Positions 1 through 31,333 of a DNA stretch of 64,000 nt are shown piece by piece. The translations under genes were made by a program, and so were the position numbers. The notes under the pieces were generated by a model. That model searched no databases. It was not told the DNA's origin and saw only the letters and a list, made by a program, of their open reading frames with translations. Origin of the DNA: Scylla paramamosain (lineage: Eukaryota > Arthropoda > Malacostraca > Decapoda > Portunidae); contig NC_087171.1 of the NCBI RefSeq assembly GCF_035594125.1, positions 10,453,267-10,517,266 of the forward strand, read 5' to 3'. Position 1 is the first letter of the stretch; each line of letters starts with the position of its first letter.

Positions 1-692
1 CTCTCTCTCTCTCTCTCTCTTTAGTTCACTTCGAAGGTCAAATCTCATCCGCCTGCCTTACTGTGTTGCGTGGGGGGCGGCGGGCCGGTGTGGAAGCGGG
101 AGGCAGGGGGGGGGAGAAAGCAGGCGTGGCGGCGCTAAATCAAGGAGAACTGTGATGTATCGAGAACCACTTTTTTATGGCGGATGTTGGCAGACGTGGT
201 GGTTTAAATCTGGTTTGTGTAGTATTACGGATACGTTAGCCTATGAGATTATTTGGACTGACTCTGAGCCACATGATTTCGTAATGGACGCGTAAAGGAT
301 GCATCTAGAGGTAGGACACTCAGAAAGCAGGAAACACGAAAGAGGAAATAAAAAAAAAGTGGAACTACAGTCGATACTGCCCTACGATGGGAGATGGATA
401 CAGATTCATGAGTATCGCAGAGCTCAATTCGGAGCAGTAATAGATCCCGCCCGAGGCTTGGTGTGCCTTTCTCCCCGCCTCTCTGCGTCCCAAGGAAGAA
501 CGCACACACAACGCCTCGCATCTCCTGTCCAGTCTGAGGAACGACAGCTGCGGTACATGAATTTTTATGTCATTCCATTATCTCAGGACAAAGATTTCAG
601 GATGTGAATATTCGATTATCATTTCGGATTTTCTTATTTCTTTCCCAGTTACGAGGTGGGCTTTTACAATATTTGCCGGTTTCGATAAAAAA

Positions 693-804
<112 letters not shown>

Positions 805-3800
805 AAGCGAATAAAAAATTTTTGGCCAGGACGAGTGGAGCAGCTGTCAAACAGATAATCCTGAACCACAGTTGTCAAACTATGCGTCGAAACCTTTGAA
901 AATTGTATTGGAACCAATTTTTCCATTTCATGATACTTGACTTTTTTTTTTTTTTTTCGTTATAAAAACTCATTGATTTCATAGTTACAGGAAATAAAGG
1001 CCGCGAGCAACTCTGCCAGGTACTCGTGTGTTGCGGCCCGCGTGTGGCGCAGTGAGTCGCCCGATCCCTTGGTGATCACTTCAGCGGTACAGACGGTGGC
1101 GACACTACTACGAGTTAACATCCCACACCAGACCTCCTGCATCCTAAGCGGCGTTAGGGCTTTCTGGTTCATTACAGTCGTGGGGTTTGCGTGCCACCAA
1201 GACTTCAATTCCGCTGCGCATCAGTTCTTATTCCTTCTGAAAAAAAAAAAAAAAATGTTCATCTATTGATTTTGTAGATAAGTGACTGCTTATATGGTGT
1301 CAGGCACTGTTGTGCGTCATTATAAAAAGTTAACAGTGGGAAAGTGTATGAGTATTTTAGCTCAGGTCATGGTGAACTGATCGTGGGATGATGGTTGGGT
1401 GATTAGTAACTGAAATTCTGTGTTGCGTTAGCGGGGGTCACATGGCGCCACAGGAGAGGCTACTGAGGATTCCATTATGAGTGTGACAGCCCCTGAGCAG
1501 CTCGTGATAGATTTCACGTGTAGCAATACCAGGATCTTTCCATGCAAGTCTCCGCTCTTTCTGCTGCCACAACCGACCCGCGGAAAGTGCAAACACCAAC
1601 AGGAACGTTGACTCCTGCCTCTCTCCACCTGGGTGTACACGCTGCATGTCTTTCCCTCGCCAAAAACGCATTTAATAACCAGGAAAAAAAATTCAACATG
1701 AAAGTTTTCTTATTGGCTAAAATGCAAACAGCTCTTGTGTGTTTAGATGTCCTTTTTTGTTTCTAAGTATGTGAAAACCCTTATCTTTGGCCTTCAAATT
1801 TTTCAATTTCTTTCATCGGTTAAAAGGAGAACATAAAGTTCTTTGACGAGAGGAAAGCTATAAATGCCAATACTTTATGATTCTCTTAAATTCAGTGGAG
1901 AGGAGAAAGAACGACTTATCACACAATACAAAATCTTACAACTAATACATTCCTCATATCTAGCTTTAGTTGTACGCAACATTTTGTATAAGTGAAGTGA
2001 AAGAAAAGTCATTAGTCAATTTGGCAAGTGACGCGTGGAAACAGTAACCACACAGACCAGTCAACGGCGCATCCTTCCCTTTGAACCTGCCATCAACATC
2101 CTGCTGGAGGCTGGCAAGGGTCGCTTCAAACATTACTTCTTCACATTCACGGCATCAGTGATGCCAATACCAAATTAACCATCAGACATAAATACATTTA
2201 GGAATCAGTGGTGGTATGGAACTCCAATCTAATTAGAGGCCTGATAAGTGAAGTGTGTCTCGTATGGCTGTCTCTCATAACTCACTGTGAATGATGGCAG
2301 GTTGTGTGCCGCACATTTGCTCTTCTTTGTAAGCATGACGCTTCCTAGTCTTATCACCTTCTCAGCCACGAGCATCCCGGTATTCCAGCCACCAGTATCA
2401 TAATACTGAACATTGCTTAATCCAAACCCAAACATCGCAATAAATTGCTTTCATATTAAGATACGTTTTGGTTGTAAAAATATGAAAGTTTTGTTGCATT
2501 TTCTTTATTATTCATAGTAATGAAAAATTCCTACTTTGTAATAAAAAGGAATATTATTCTTTTACCAGAAGCAAGAGACTTAAGTTTCTCTTGGGTGGTT
2601 CCCTTGTCCATTCATCCTGGCATGTATAATGTACCAGAGAAAGTTACCCCCAGCTTGTTTCTCCTTTGTCTTCCATCTTCTGCTTTGCAGTTAAAGAAGA
2701 CTTGTATTGGATAGGTAAAAGCACAGTGTTGCATTTTTCCTCTCCAGATACTTTGCAAATATCTGCAGATAACGAAAATCAGTCTATTATTAAGTATTCA
2801 TAAATAGCACTTTTGTAAAATTACTACAAAAGATTATAAGAGGCAAGGAAATCAGACGATAAGAAATAGTGCAGGTAATGATTATTTATTTGACAGGATC
2901 GGGTCAGCATGATCGTGCAAAAAAATCCCACAACCGTAACGAAAGTCTAAAAATAAACCGGAACTTCATCATATAGGCCGTCCATCAAGATAACTATGAT
3001 TCTTGTTGGCAGGAAAAAAATAAATAAATAAATAAATAAAAGCGAGAGTTAGTTTTAGTGAGGAGGAAAGCAAAGTAATAAGACAGGAGAGTGTGGAGAG
3101 AAATGGAAGTGTAGTAAAGATAGAGACTTCAGAATTCAGCAGGACATTTGGCAGGAAGAAGGACGATGAAAGTTTGCATTACTTTCAGAAGACACGGATA
3201 CTTGAGTGTTGCGTTCTACATACTTTTTGATCTGCCATGCGTACCTTTTGTCTCGAATATGTCAGCCGTCGGGAAAAAAATAGAGTAGATTATCTGTGTC
3301 GGAGGCAGCGAGGGGTGCGAAGAAAGCTTGCTAGGGCACGCCATAGCCTTATATGAGTTTACATTCAGGAATCCATGACCGTCTGCTTATGTTTGCCAGC
3401 CATGAAATTTTCCATCAGTACAATGTTCCTCGCCCCATCCTGATGACCTGCAGACACACGTAGAAAGTAAAGCAGCCCCGGGACTGCCACCTTCCTCCCG
3501 CTCCTCGCCTTGGTGGCGCCTCGCTTGTACTCGACCCGGACACCGAGGCACTTCGGTGTCCTGGAAACAGGTGTGCCCAGACACCATTTCGACACCACCG
3601 AGACACCAGACAGATGCCGCATCTTCGGATAGGAATTTGTGTACTTGTTTATCTGTTCATTCGTTTGTTTAAATGGTATTTATAACTTGATTGTACTGGT
3701 GTGTCGCCTTAATATGAAAGTACTTAAGGAAATGCTAAAGGCAAAAATGCTGTGCTTCTTTATGTCAATAAACTTAAGTAACGCGGTAATAGGCAAGGTT

Positions 3801-4463
3801 GTGAAGACTGAGGGAAACTGAAGGATAAAAGCACGCACTGCGTTAATGACTTTACCACAAAATGACATAATTTGTTAAACATTATACCTGAAACCGATAT
3901 TTGGTAAGAAAAATGATGGGCCACCGCCGCCATCTTGATTCTGAGTAGCTATCGGAATCTCCCCACCCAACCTTATCCTCTAACGCCTGACCTAACAAAC
4001 CTACCTCGTAACACAATCACTTCCAAACAGTGTTTGTTGAGGCACACATCATTGCAGCACTCCAGACACTTCAAAGGTTTAAAGATCTAGAGGGCGCCAT
4101 ACTCACGGAGATGGTGGGAACACAAAATTCTTCTTTGTCCAATTTTCAGAAATTGCAACAAATTGATGTTGCATCCGCCACAACCCCCCGCCACCACTAA
4201 CAATAATATTCCTGCTGCTTACATCAACAGAAGACAGTCGGTGTTTCTCTGAACCTCCACAGTCTTGCCCACTTTGCGTTATTTGAGTTCGTTTAGTTAA
4301 GGAGTGAATAATAATTGAATGTCTCATATCATAACAACAAGACACGATGTTGATGTGCCGTGTGTTCAAGTGGATTGCTAATGACACACGTAATGCTTCT
4401 GAGAAGTCAATATACCATTGTGATCTCGATGTCCTCATGGTGAAGATATTTTAACATTAAAGC

Positions 4464-4468
<5 letters not shown>

Positions 4469-4546
<78 letters not shown>
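4469..4546. repeat. (CT)n microsatellite
   Basis: Uninterrupted CT run of about 78 bp in DNA without a gene. Confidence 0.97.
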
Positions 4547-4550
<4 letters not shown>

Positions 4551-5185
4551 GAAATCCATCTCAATGTGTATATTAGTGGAAATTCGGGAGTAAAATGAGG
4601 AAAGAAAAGTTTTATTCACTCTATGTGTTTGCGTTCAACGTGTGTTAAGCATTATATCAGTGTTGATTTATCATGCAGATAGCAGCAATCTGCTATGAAT
4701 GATGTATAGAGTAAACAACTTATTCATGCCACTGAGTGACGAAGCGATACGGGAGAGGGGAGAGCCCGCCCTTCTCGAGCCGCCCATCACGCGGCAGCGA
4801 TCAGGGGCGATAGTAACCTGAACCCGGTGTTCCAGTAGTGCAGTGCTTCATTATGAGATTCCTAGGCGGATAATATATTTGATGTTTCAACTGAAGCGCC
4901 TGCCAACAGAATTATAGCGTCTGACGAGGCCAAAGATGTATTTCATATGATAAGTGAAAAATAGTAAATTCACCGTCAGCAGAAGAATGATTTGCCACGT
5001 TGGGAGTGGGTGGTCCGGCGCCCGCATAGCCCGTCCAGGAAGACACCTGGAATGTCTTGTCGGCCACTCTCAGTTCCGTGTTGCGAACAGGTTTTTTTTT
5101 TCGGCGCGCGGACGCTGAAAATCATAATTTCAACTTGAAGATGTTTGTAAAAAAATTAACAAAAAAGAAAACTGTTAGTACTCAC

Positions 5186-5206
5186 TTGTGTGTGTGTGTG
5201 TGTGTC

Positions 5207-5275
<69 letters not shown>
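5186..5275. repeat. (GT)n microsatellite with one CTGTC interruption
   Basis: About 90 bp of GT with a single interruption near 5206-5210, followed by degenerate TG-rich sequence. Confidence 0.95.
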
Positions 5276-5278
<3 letters not shown>

Positions 5279-5999
5279 GTTGTGTTTGTGTGTTTAGCTT
5301 ATACAGACCACTAAATACCTACGTAGCTCCTTGGTTCATGTGTGTGTAGTATTTTCCACTAAGTCAAGCAAACTCGAACTCCTGAACATCACTCCAGTAG
5401 GCACAAGAAAACGCGTCGCGTCTCTCTCCTCGCTCATCCCGTGTCCCTTCAACAGATGTTTGGGTTTCCAGGAGCCACAAGCATCTAAGTGTCTGAGTGG
5501 TCGTTCAGAAAGAGGGAGGGAAAGAAGGAAAAAATATCACTTCTCGACAGATTATAGCAATGAAATTATGTACACTATCCACATATTTTTTAATATAAAA
5601 CTACACAAATTTATATTATCTTCAATTTCTTACATTAAAATATAATGTCATTGTTTGAATTTATTCACGCGTGAGAAAATAGCTGCATGTAATAACTCCT
5701 TAATTATACTGATGTTTCGGTAAAGTGACAGTGCATATTTATGTGTTATATCAAGAGACACCGTCATTAATATGGATACGACACAGCCCTTAACGGCGCC
5801 GAGGAATTAGTGAACCAAAGATTTTTTTTTCTTCTTCTTCTTTGTTACAGACTGTAATAGTGAACACTTTGGAATGAAAGTAAAAAAGTAGAAACAGCAT
5901 GTGCCCACACACCTGTTTGGTGGCGGGGATGGGATGTCCCCTTCAGCTCATTCCTGTTATTCCCTAATGCAAAATTTCTGCTCCTTTGTTTCAGACACT

Positions 6000-25337
<19,338 letters not shown>

Positions 25338-25537
25338 CTTTATTATAGTATGTAGTTAAGGCTGAGGTTTTTGTGAAATTACTTAAGGCCAGTGGTTCAA
25401 AGCCTTGTGTGGCATCATGACCAATACATGATACTCTCCGTGCTCGGCAACTTGTCATTCTCTTATATTTCATCAGCAGCTATAATGATTATGTATTGTA
25501 ACGATGTCAGGAACGACAGAAAACAAACTACTATTGT

Positions 25538-28500
25538 TTATGCTGCTGAAGGCTCTTCTAGATGCAACTTTCCATTGGTGATGTTTGTTTTTCGTGTTTT
25601 GACCCCTTTCTTATCTGAGAGGGAGGATGTGACCCTCTTGGCGTATTTACTTGTTGGTCTTACATGAACAGTAGACGGAGGGGTAGGCATGGGGGTCGAG
25701 GCAAAAGCGGTGGAGGGCCGGAAGGTAGTTGTGAAGCTGGAGGGATGTTGGTTGGTCCTTTGCGGTTGCCAGTTGAACGTGTGGGACGAGCTATGGTGGT
25801 GTGTGTGCAACTTTACAGCGTCGGTGGGTGTGGTCGTCGGGTTCGAATGCCAGTCAGGTGTCCCAACTGAGGCAGGTTTAGGGTGTGGACCGTGATTCCA
25901 TTGATATTTCTTGTCATGGAAGTGTTCTCTAACGTCTTTGTCTTGGCCTTCGTACTGATCGTCGTCTTCATATGATGCGAAATGGCGATGTTTGTCATAG
26001 TGGTCTGGTTCATACGGCTGAGCACTGGGGAGAGGTTGAAAGGGTGGTGGCTCAACATACGGCTTTAATGGTTGAACGGGCTGCTGGATGAAAGGCTGGC
26101 GAGGAAGTAGATGGTGTGGGACGTGGTTGTGTGGTACAGAGTGGTGTGGAGTATGGTGGTGTGGAGCAGGGTGTTGTGGGGCAGAGCGGTGTGGAACAGA
26201 AAGTTGTGGGGGAGAGTGGTGTGGGACAGGATGGTGTGGAACTTTATGGTGTGGGACAGGGTGTTGTGGGGCAGAGTGTTCTGGGCCAGTGTGGTGTGGA
26301 ACATGATGGTGTGGGGCAGGATGGTGTGGGGCAGGGTGTGGCCTTATTGGTGCAGGCTGGGAATGACTTGCTTGCTGATTGCTGACAGGGTAATGTTTGA
26401 TGTGGTGGTCACTGCGGAAGTTGACAGGGACGACGAGAGGGCCGCGGTGAGTGTTTGTTTGTTGCGGGTGAGTCCTGACGTGGCCTGACGGATGGTGGCC
26501 TAGCCTGCGTAGCGCCCCGGGATCAGGCACCGGGATTGGACGACTATGAGCCACTGTGTCACGCTCCTCTTGGTCCTGAGCGAGGTGGCGGTTATTTTTC
26601 CAGGGCAAGTCAACGGCTTCAGCAGCGTCAACGGCGGCTCTCCAATGTGGGTTGCTGTCTAGATCCAGCTCAGAGGGACGAGGCATCGAAGGCACGTATC
26701 TGAAAAGGGACGGTTAAGAAATAACAAACAATCAGACAATTGACGAGTATATCTTATTGATTACTGTAAGGCAGAACCTTCTACTGATTAGCCTAACAAT
26801 TTATAGATTTCATCCTTTCTCAAGTCATTAAGATTAATCTTGGATACAAACTATTTTGTAAAGTATCATCCAACTCATAAGGTTCCGTAGTGACATGAAC
26901 CATCTCTTGCGAAACTTACGGACTTTCAGACCCATCTCTAGCTATGGTGCCTGTTTTCAGCGAGACGTAGGAATACGCGGAGAGCAGCAAGAAGAATAAA
27001 AGAATAGTAAAACCCAAACTCTGCACAACATTGAGGCTGACAGTGTCAAACAGCGGGAGTAACAGCAGCTTCCCTCCGTTACCATCATCCTGCGGCAAGA
27101 CACACTGTTAGAGGGAATGCTATTGCTTGTGTTGCATATTATTTCACATATTCAAAATCTTACTTAAACTGAAAACTACCACGTGATGCTTACAAACTAT
27201 CATATTTTTATTTCATGGACGGTGGTCACCATATCTTAACTAGCAATGCAGAATTGTCACCATAGGAACACTGAAGTCGTCTTACCACAACTTGTCGAGC
27301 TGATGCTTCCACGCGATCCAAGACTCCGTTCACCGTAGTTTCGTTGATACCCAACACTTTTGTGGCGTGTTGCACTGATTCCAGGCTCATGATGTACTCA
27401 AGCAGGTGTGATAGACTGATCTGTACCTGCTGTAATCTTGCACCATTTACATGACCGGTATTCATTTTTGATGCCAGATCTTTAAAGTTCAGGTTGGAGG
27501 CAGCTTCAACAAGGTCTACTATGTAAGCTACCTCGTCGATGTCGAATTTCGATACAAGATCTGTAAGGTTCATTTTGAAGGCCTTATCTGGCAGACCCAG
27601 TTTGGAGACCACGTCTGTAAGATTCAGCTTGGAAGTTATCTTTTCAAAAATGCCTTCAATACCAAACTTTGAAAGCAAAGGAGAAAGGCTCAACTTTGAA
27701 GTCACAGCAGAAAGCTTATGGTGTGAAATAAAGTTCAGTTTGTCATTTAGAGGCTTCATATGGATGAGGCTGTTAAGAAACTTTTCTTCTTCTTTGAAGA
27801 CTTTTTTCGTGAAGGACTTTGACAGACCAAACTTTTCCAACACCGATGACATCCTCGTGATTAATTTTTCGAATTTTGTAGAACCAAAGGACGTGTTCAG
27901 AAGGGATGGCATAGGGCTAGATCGTGTACTCTGCATGGATGAGGAAGAGAGCGATGCAGGCGCCATTGTGGTTAACTGCGTCTCGCTCAGTAAGACTGTA
28001 GGAGTGCTGTCAGCTGATGCCTCAGTCCTGGAATCTGGTCCAGTGGGAATGGACGTACTTTCCTGAGTTGCCTTTGGAGGAATTCTAGGAATGTTCTTGG
28101 TATGTGTTTCCTCTTCTGGAATAACGGACTCCATTTCGGGAAACATGGAGTCATAAAACACTGAGAATGGGTCCTCGTTTGGCCACACTTGCTCCTCCTG
28201 GTTCAGTTCCGTGCTGGCCTGAGAGTGGGAGGGATGAGTCTTGGTGTGCTGCAGAACCTCGTCTTTCCTAGTATGAAGGTTCTTGTCCGTGGTGCCACTA
28301 ACTCTTCTTGAAGTATCTGCTAAATAAGAGTCACTGTGTGATACCCCCGAGATGAATGTCCGCCTTCCAGCAGGAGGAAGTTGATGTGTTATTTTTGGCG
28401 TGGGCTGAACAAAATAGTCATAATTCATTTGAGGCTCCTCTGCAGAACTTGACTCCTCCCAATTTTGTCCAACTCCGTGTTGTCTCGAGAATGCCCGATC

Positions 28501-28617
28501 TCCTAAGCTGACGCTAAGAGGCTCTAGTTCTTTGCGGGATTCCTCTCCAACAACAGCGTCACATGACATCACGATCACAGCTACCGCCACCACCGCGGAC
28601 ATCCATCGCCACCCCAT
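25538..28617 (-). CDS. Unrecognised single-pass membrane protein with His/Pro pentapeptide array
   Basis: Three exons on the minus strand: 28617-27286, 27089-26920 and 26699-25538, with GT-AG introns and consistent phases, giving 887 residues. The ATG at 28617 follows a splice acceptor (28619) by one base and opens a signal peptide (MGWRWMSAVVAVAVIVMSC). Residues 25-260 are polar and Ser/Thr/Glu-rich. About 265-440 hold short amphipathic helical repeats such as NLTDVVSKLGL and NLTDLVSKFDI. A transmembrane segment lies at about 463-488 (VVQSLGFTILLFFLLLSAYS). The last exon is Pro/His-rich, with fifteen pentapeptides of the form [VATGP]-P-[HQE]-H-x at about 624-698, then a basic Thr/Ser tail. 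If type I, the His-rich part is cytoplasmic. I do not recognise the family. Metal or proton binding by the His array is only a guess. Confidence 0.75.
26108..26332 (-). repeat. Coding 15-bp tandem repeat (His/Pro pentapeptides)
   Basis: Fifteen consecutive in-frame 15-base units encode APHHP, APHHH, VPHHT, GPEHS, APQHP, VPHHK and relatives up to VPHHL. The substitutions sit mainly at the first and fifth residues, while Pro-2 and the histidines are kept. Confidence 0.9.
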
Positions 28618-28906
28618 TCTGAAAAGAGTAAGCATGCATTAGTGACGGCACAGCCACGATTTCGTCGATGGTGATGTAATGGCTTCTGCTCCTTTATTAT
28701 GTCGACAAAGCAATATGTTATTCTGCCTATCTCCATTGTAAACAAAGGTTGGTGGTGGGAAGTGTAAGTGATGAGTTATCTGCCTGACGGGGAGTAGATC
28801 TGTGGTGCGAAACGTTAGGAAAAGGATTCCGTGATAAACCAATCGTTGCCACTTGGAAGAAACTGTCACTAGGCTGGTCCTGCGTCAGCTCTCTGATTCT
28901 TGAATA

Positions 28907-29082
<176 letters not shown>

Positions 29083-29177
29083 GTTTGTTATAAATATTCA
29101 TATATTAAACTCTTTTTTGCACTATACGACGTCTAACACATAGAGTAATGGATTGCCACCCTAACAGGAGGAGCCCG

Positions 29178-29240
29178 GCAATGGTAGCACCCCGCAGGGC
29201 TCACCGTCTCACACGCTACCATTGCACGGTGAGGAACCCT
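29178..29240. other. Two interleaved inverted repeats
   Basis: GCAATGGTAGC at 29178-29188 pairs perfectly with 29215-29225 (11 bp). CTCACCGT at 29200-29207 pairs perfectly with 29226-29233 (8 bp), extendable by AGGG/CCCT across a three-base bulge. The stems interleave. Confidence 0.8.
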
Positions 29241-31236
29241 TCTGTGCCTCACAGACAGTTGCCATGATATCTCGCTCTTCTTTACAGAGATAATCATGCA
29301 AATTTATCCTTGAAGTTTCAAGGAAAGCTTGATAATGTCTAACGCTCAAGATCTGAATATAAGCACTGCGCTCTCCATGGCGGCAGACAATTTTTGCCCC
29401 AAAGCCTCTAATCCTTATGTTTAATCAGTTTAAAATGGTGCGTAAGATTTAAAACACTATTTACTAACTAATTATTTAGAGTGTGAGATTGTTTCATAAG
29501 ATGATTTAAAATGTTGCGAATCCTTGAACGCATAAAATATGAACATAACACAGCGATGTGCAAAAACAGCCACGAGTCTGAGGACATACAATTATAGCGT
29601 GCAGCAGTGAAAATAGTTTCGCGCCATGAGGGGCGGGAAGGGAACACTATCAGGACACTGGTGGCTGAGCTGGCCCCGGGACGCCTTTCCAGAGAAACTT
29701 ATTGGGTGACAAGCCTTTTATACTAAACTCAGCTACGATAAAAATCACATTCCCGCACACTTATCAATGCCAGTCACGAGTGGTGAGCATAACAGCTCCG
29801 GGCGAGCCAGTGAGAGCAGAGCCGAATTTCCTCGCCGCAATGCTGGTACGTGGTGACCCAGTTAGGACAGACTTTACATTATGCTTCATTAGAAAACGTG
29901 AAAGTCATGGTGGCAGCGACATTCCAAGAAGCAGATGTTGTGGCGCACCTGACGGCGGCGGCGGAAACGCTGGTGCTGGTGGTGGCCGTATGGCAGGGGT
30001 TACAGGTCAGTGCGTGGCTGGAGGCGACTGTGGGTTCGGGTTGGGAAGAGGAGGAACGCTATCCAGAACGCAAATATTCATATTTAAAACAGCACGAGAC
30101 AGTCTTAGGAGGTGCGCCCGGAAACCAAACCTGTCTTGCGGAGATCCCACTAGCGGAGCTGAAATTTAGCCATTTTACCTTCAAATATTGTAATTGTAGA
30201 AAAAAAAGTCAGATGTATTTGCAGTGTGCGATCTGAAGTGAGTTACCTGGCGTGACATACAGAGGATCGAGGCAGCTGCTGCAGGGTTTCCTCATTCACA
30301 ATGACAGGTGTTGGTTATCAGGGACGGTCATAATTGTACGTACATGCATAGCAGATGAAAGAACATAGTGGATTACTGTAACAATACTGAGAGATATGCA
30401 AACAAAATTACTTTTTAGTTTTTCTTCGTGAACATTTTACCCTCAGTAATAGTGAGGCGCGGGCGACGATGTGCTGAACGTGTGCTAGACCACACTGCGC
30501 GTCCACTTCACGATAATATGCCTGCGGTCTGAGTGATACGAATGGTCACATAACTTAAGCACTACTGGACCATATTTTCTCGGTCGTTCACACTGGTTGA
30601 ACAATAATGACGCTTTTCTTTATCTTTATTACTTGACACTCCTCACGGCTCCATTTTCATAAACCGTGTGGGGAGAGGCGGGGCAACACACCGTAAGGCC
30701 CGCCAGGGTGTATGCGATGAGACCTCAACCCTTGCACCAGCTGGTGGACTGATCCCTCACGCACCACATGCCTCGCCTGTCTACATAAGAGGGTGTATCT
30801 TGTTCCTCTTTCTCTTAGGCTTAAAAATTTCGATAATGCGCCGTGAGAAACATGACGAGGAAATGGGAGGAGGGGCAGGGATGAAAAGATAAATGAGCCA
30901 CACAACCCAAGTTCCTCAAATTTATATGAAAATTAGTCGCCATCCATTTAGGACTTAACTCACGTCAGACAACATACGAACTCAGTTGATAACGGTGCAA
31001 AATAATTTTGAACAAAAATGTTGGTGATGTTAATGAAATCAACCTAATTTGAGGTAATACATCTGGCTTCCTTGAGTGGCATGTTGTAAAAGGCGATGCT
31101 AAAATATGCTCTTCATGTGGTTTCCTCCTAGTTCCTTATCTTACTGCCTAACAGCAGAAATGAAAAAAAAATGTGAAAGACAGCTATTTGATGGTAAATA
31201 CTAATTTAATTTTTCATCCTGAATGAGTTACACGCA

Positions 31237-31332
<96 letters not shown>
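31237..31332. repeat. (CA)n microsatellite
   Basis: About 96 bp of CA, slightly degenerate (CGCG) at its left end. Confidence 0.96.

Positions 31333-31333
<1 letters not shown>

Noticed and set aside
25830..25860. tRNA B-box-like GGTTCGAATGCC
   Set aside because: It lies in the coding exon of the membrane protein and has no A box or cloverleaf around it.
26111..26488. Val/Trp/Gly-rich open frames on the plus strand
   Set aside because: They are antisense shadows of the His/Pro pentapeptide array.
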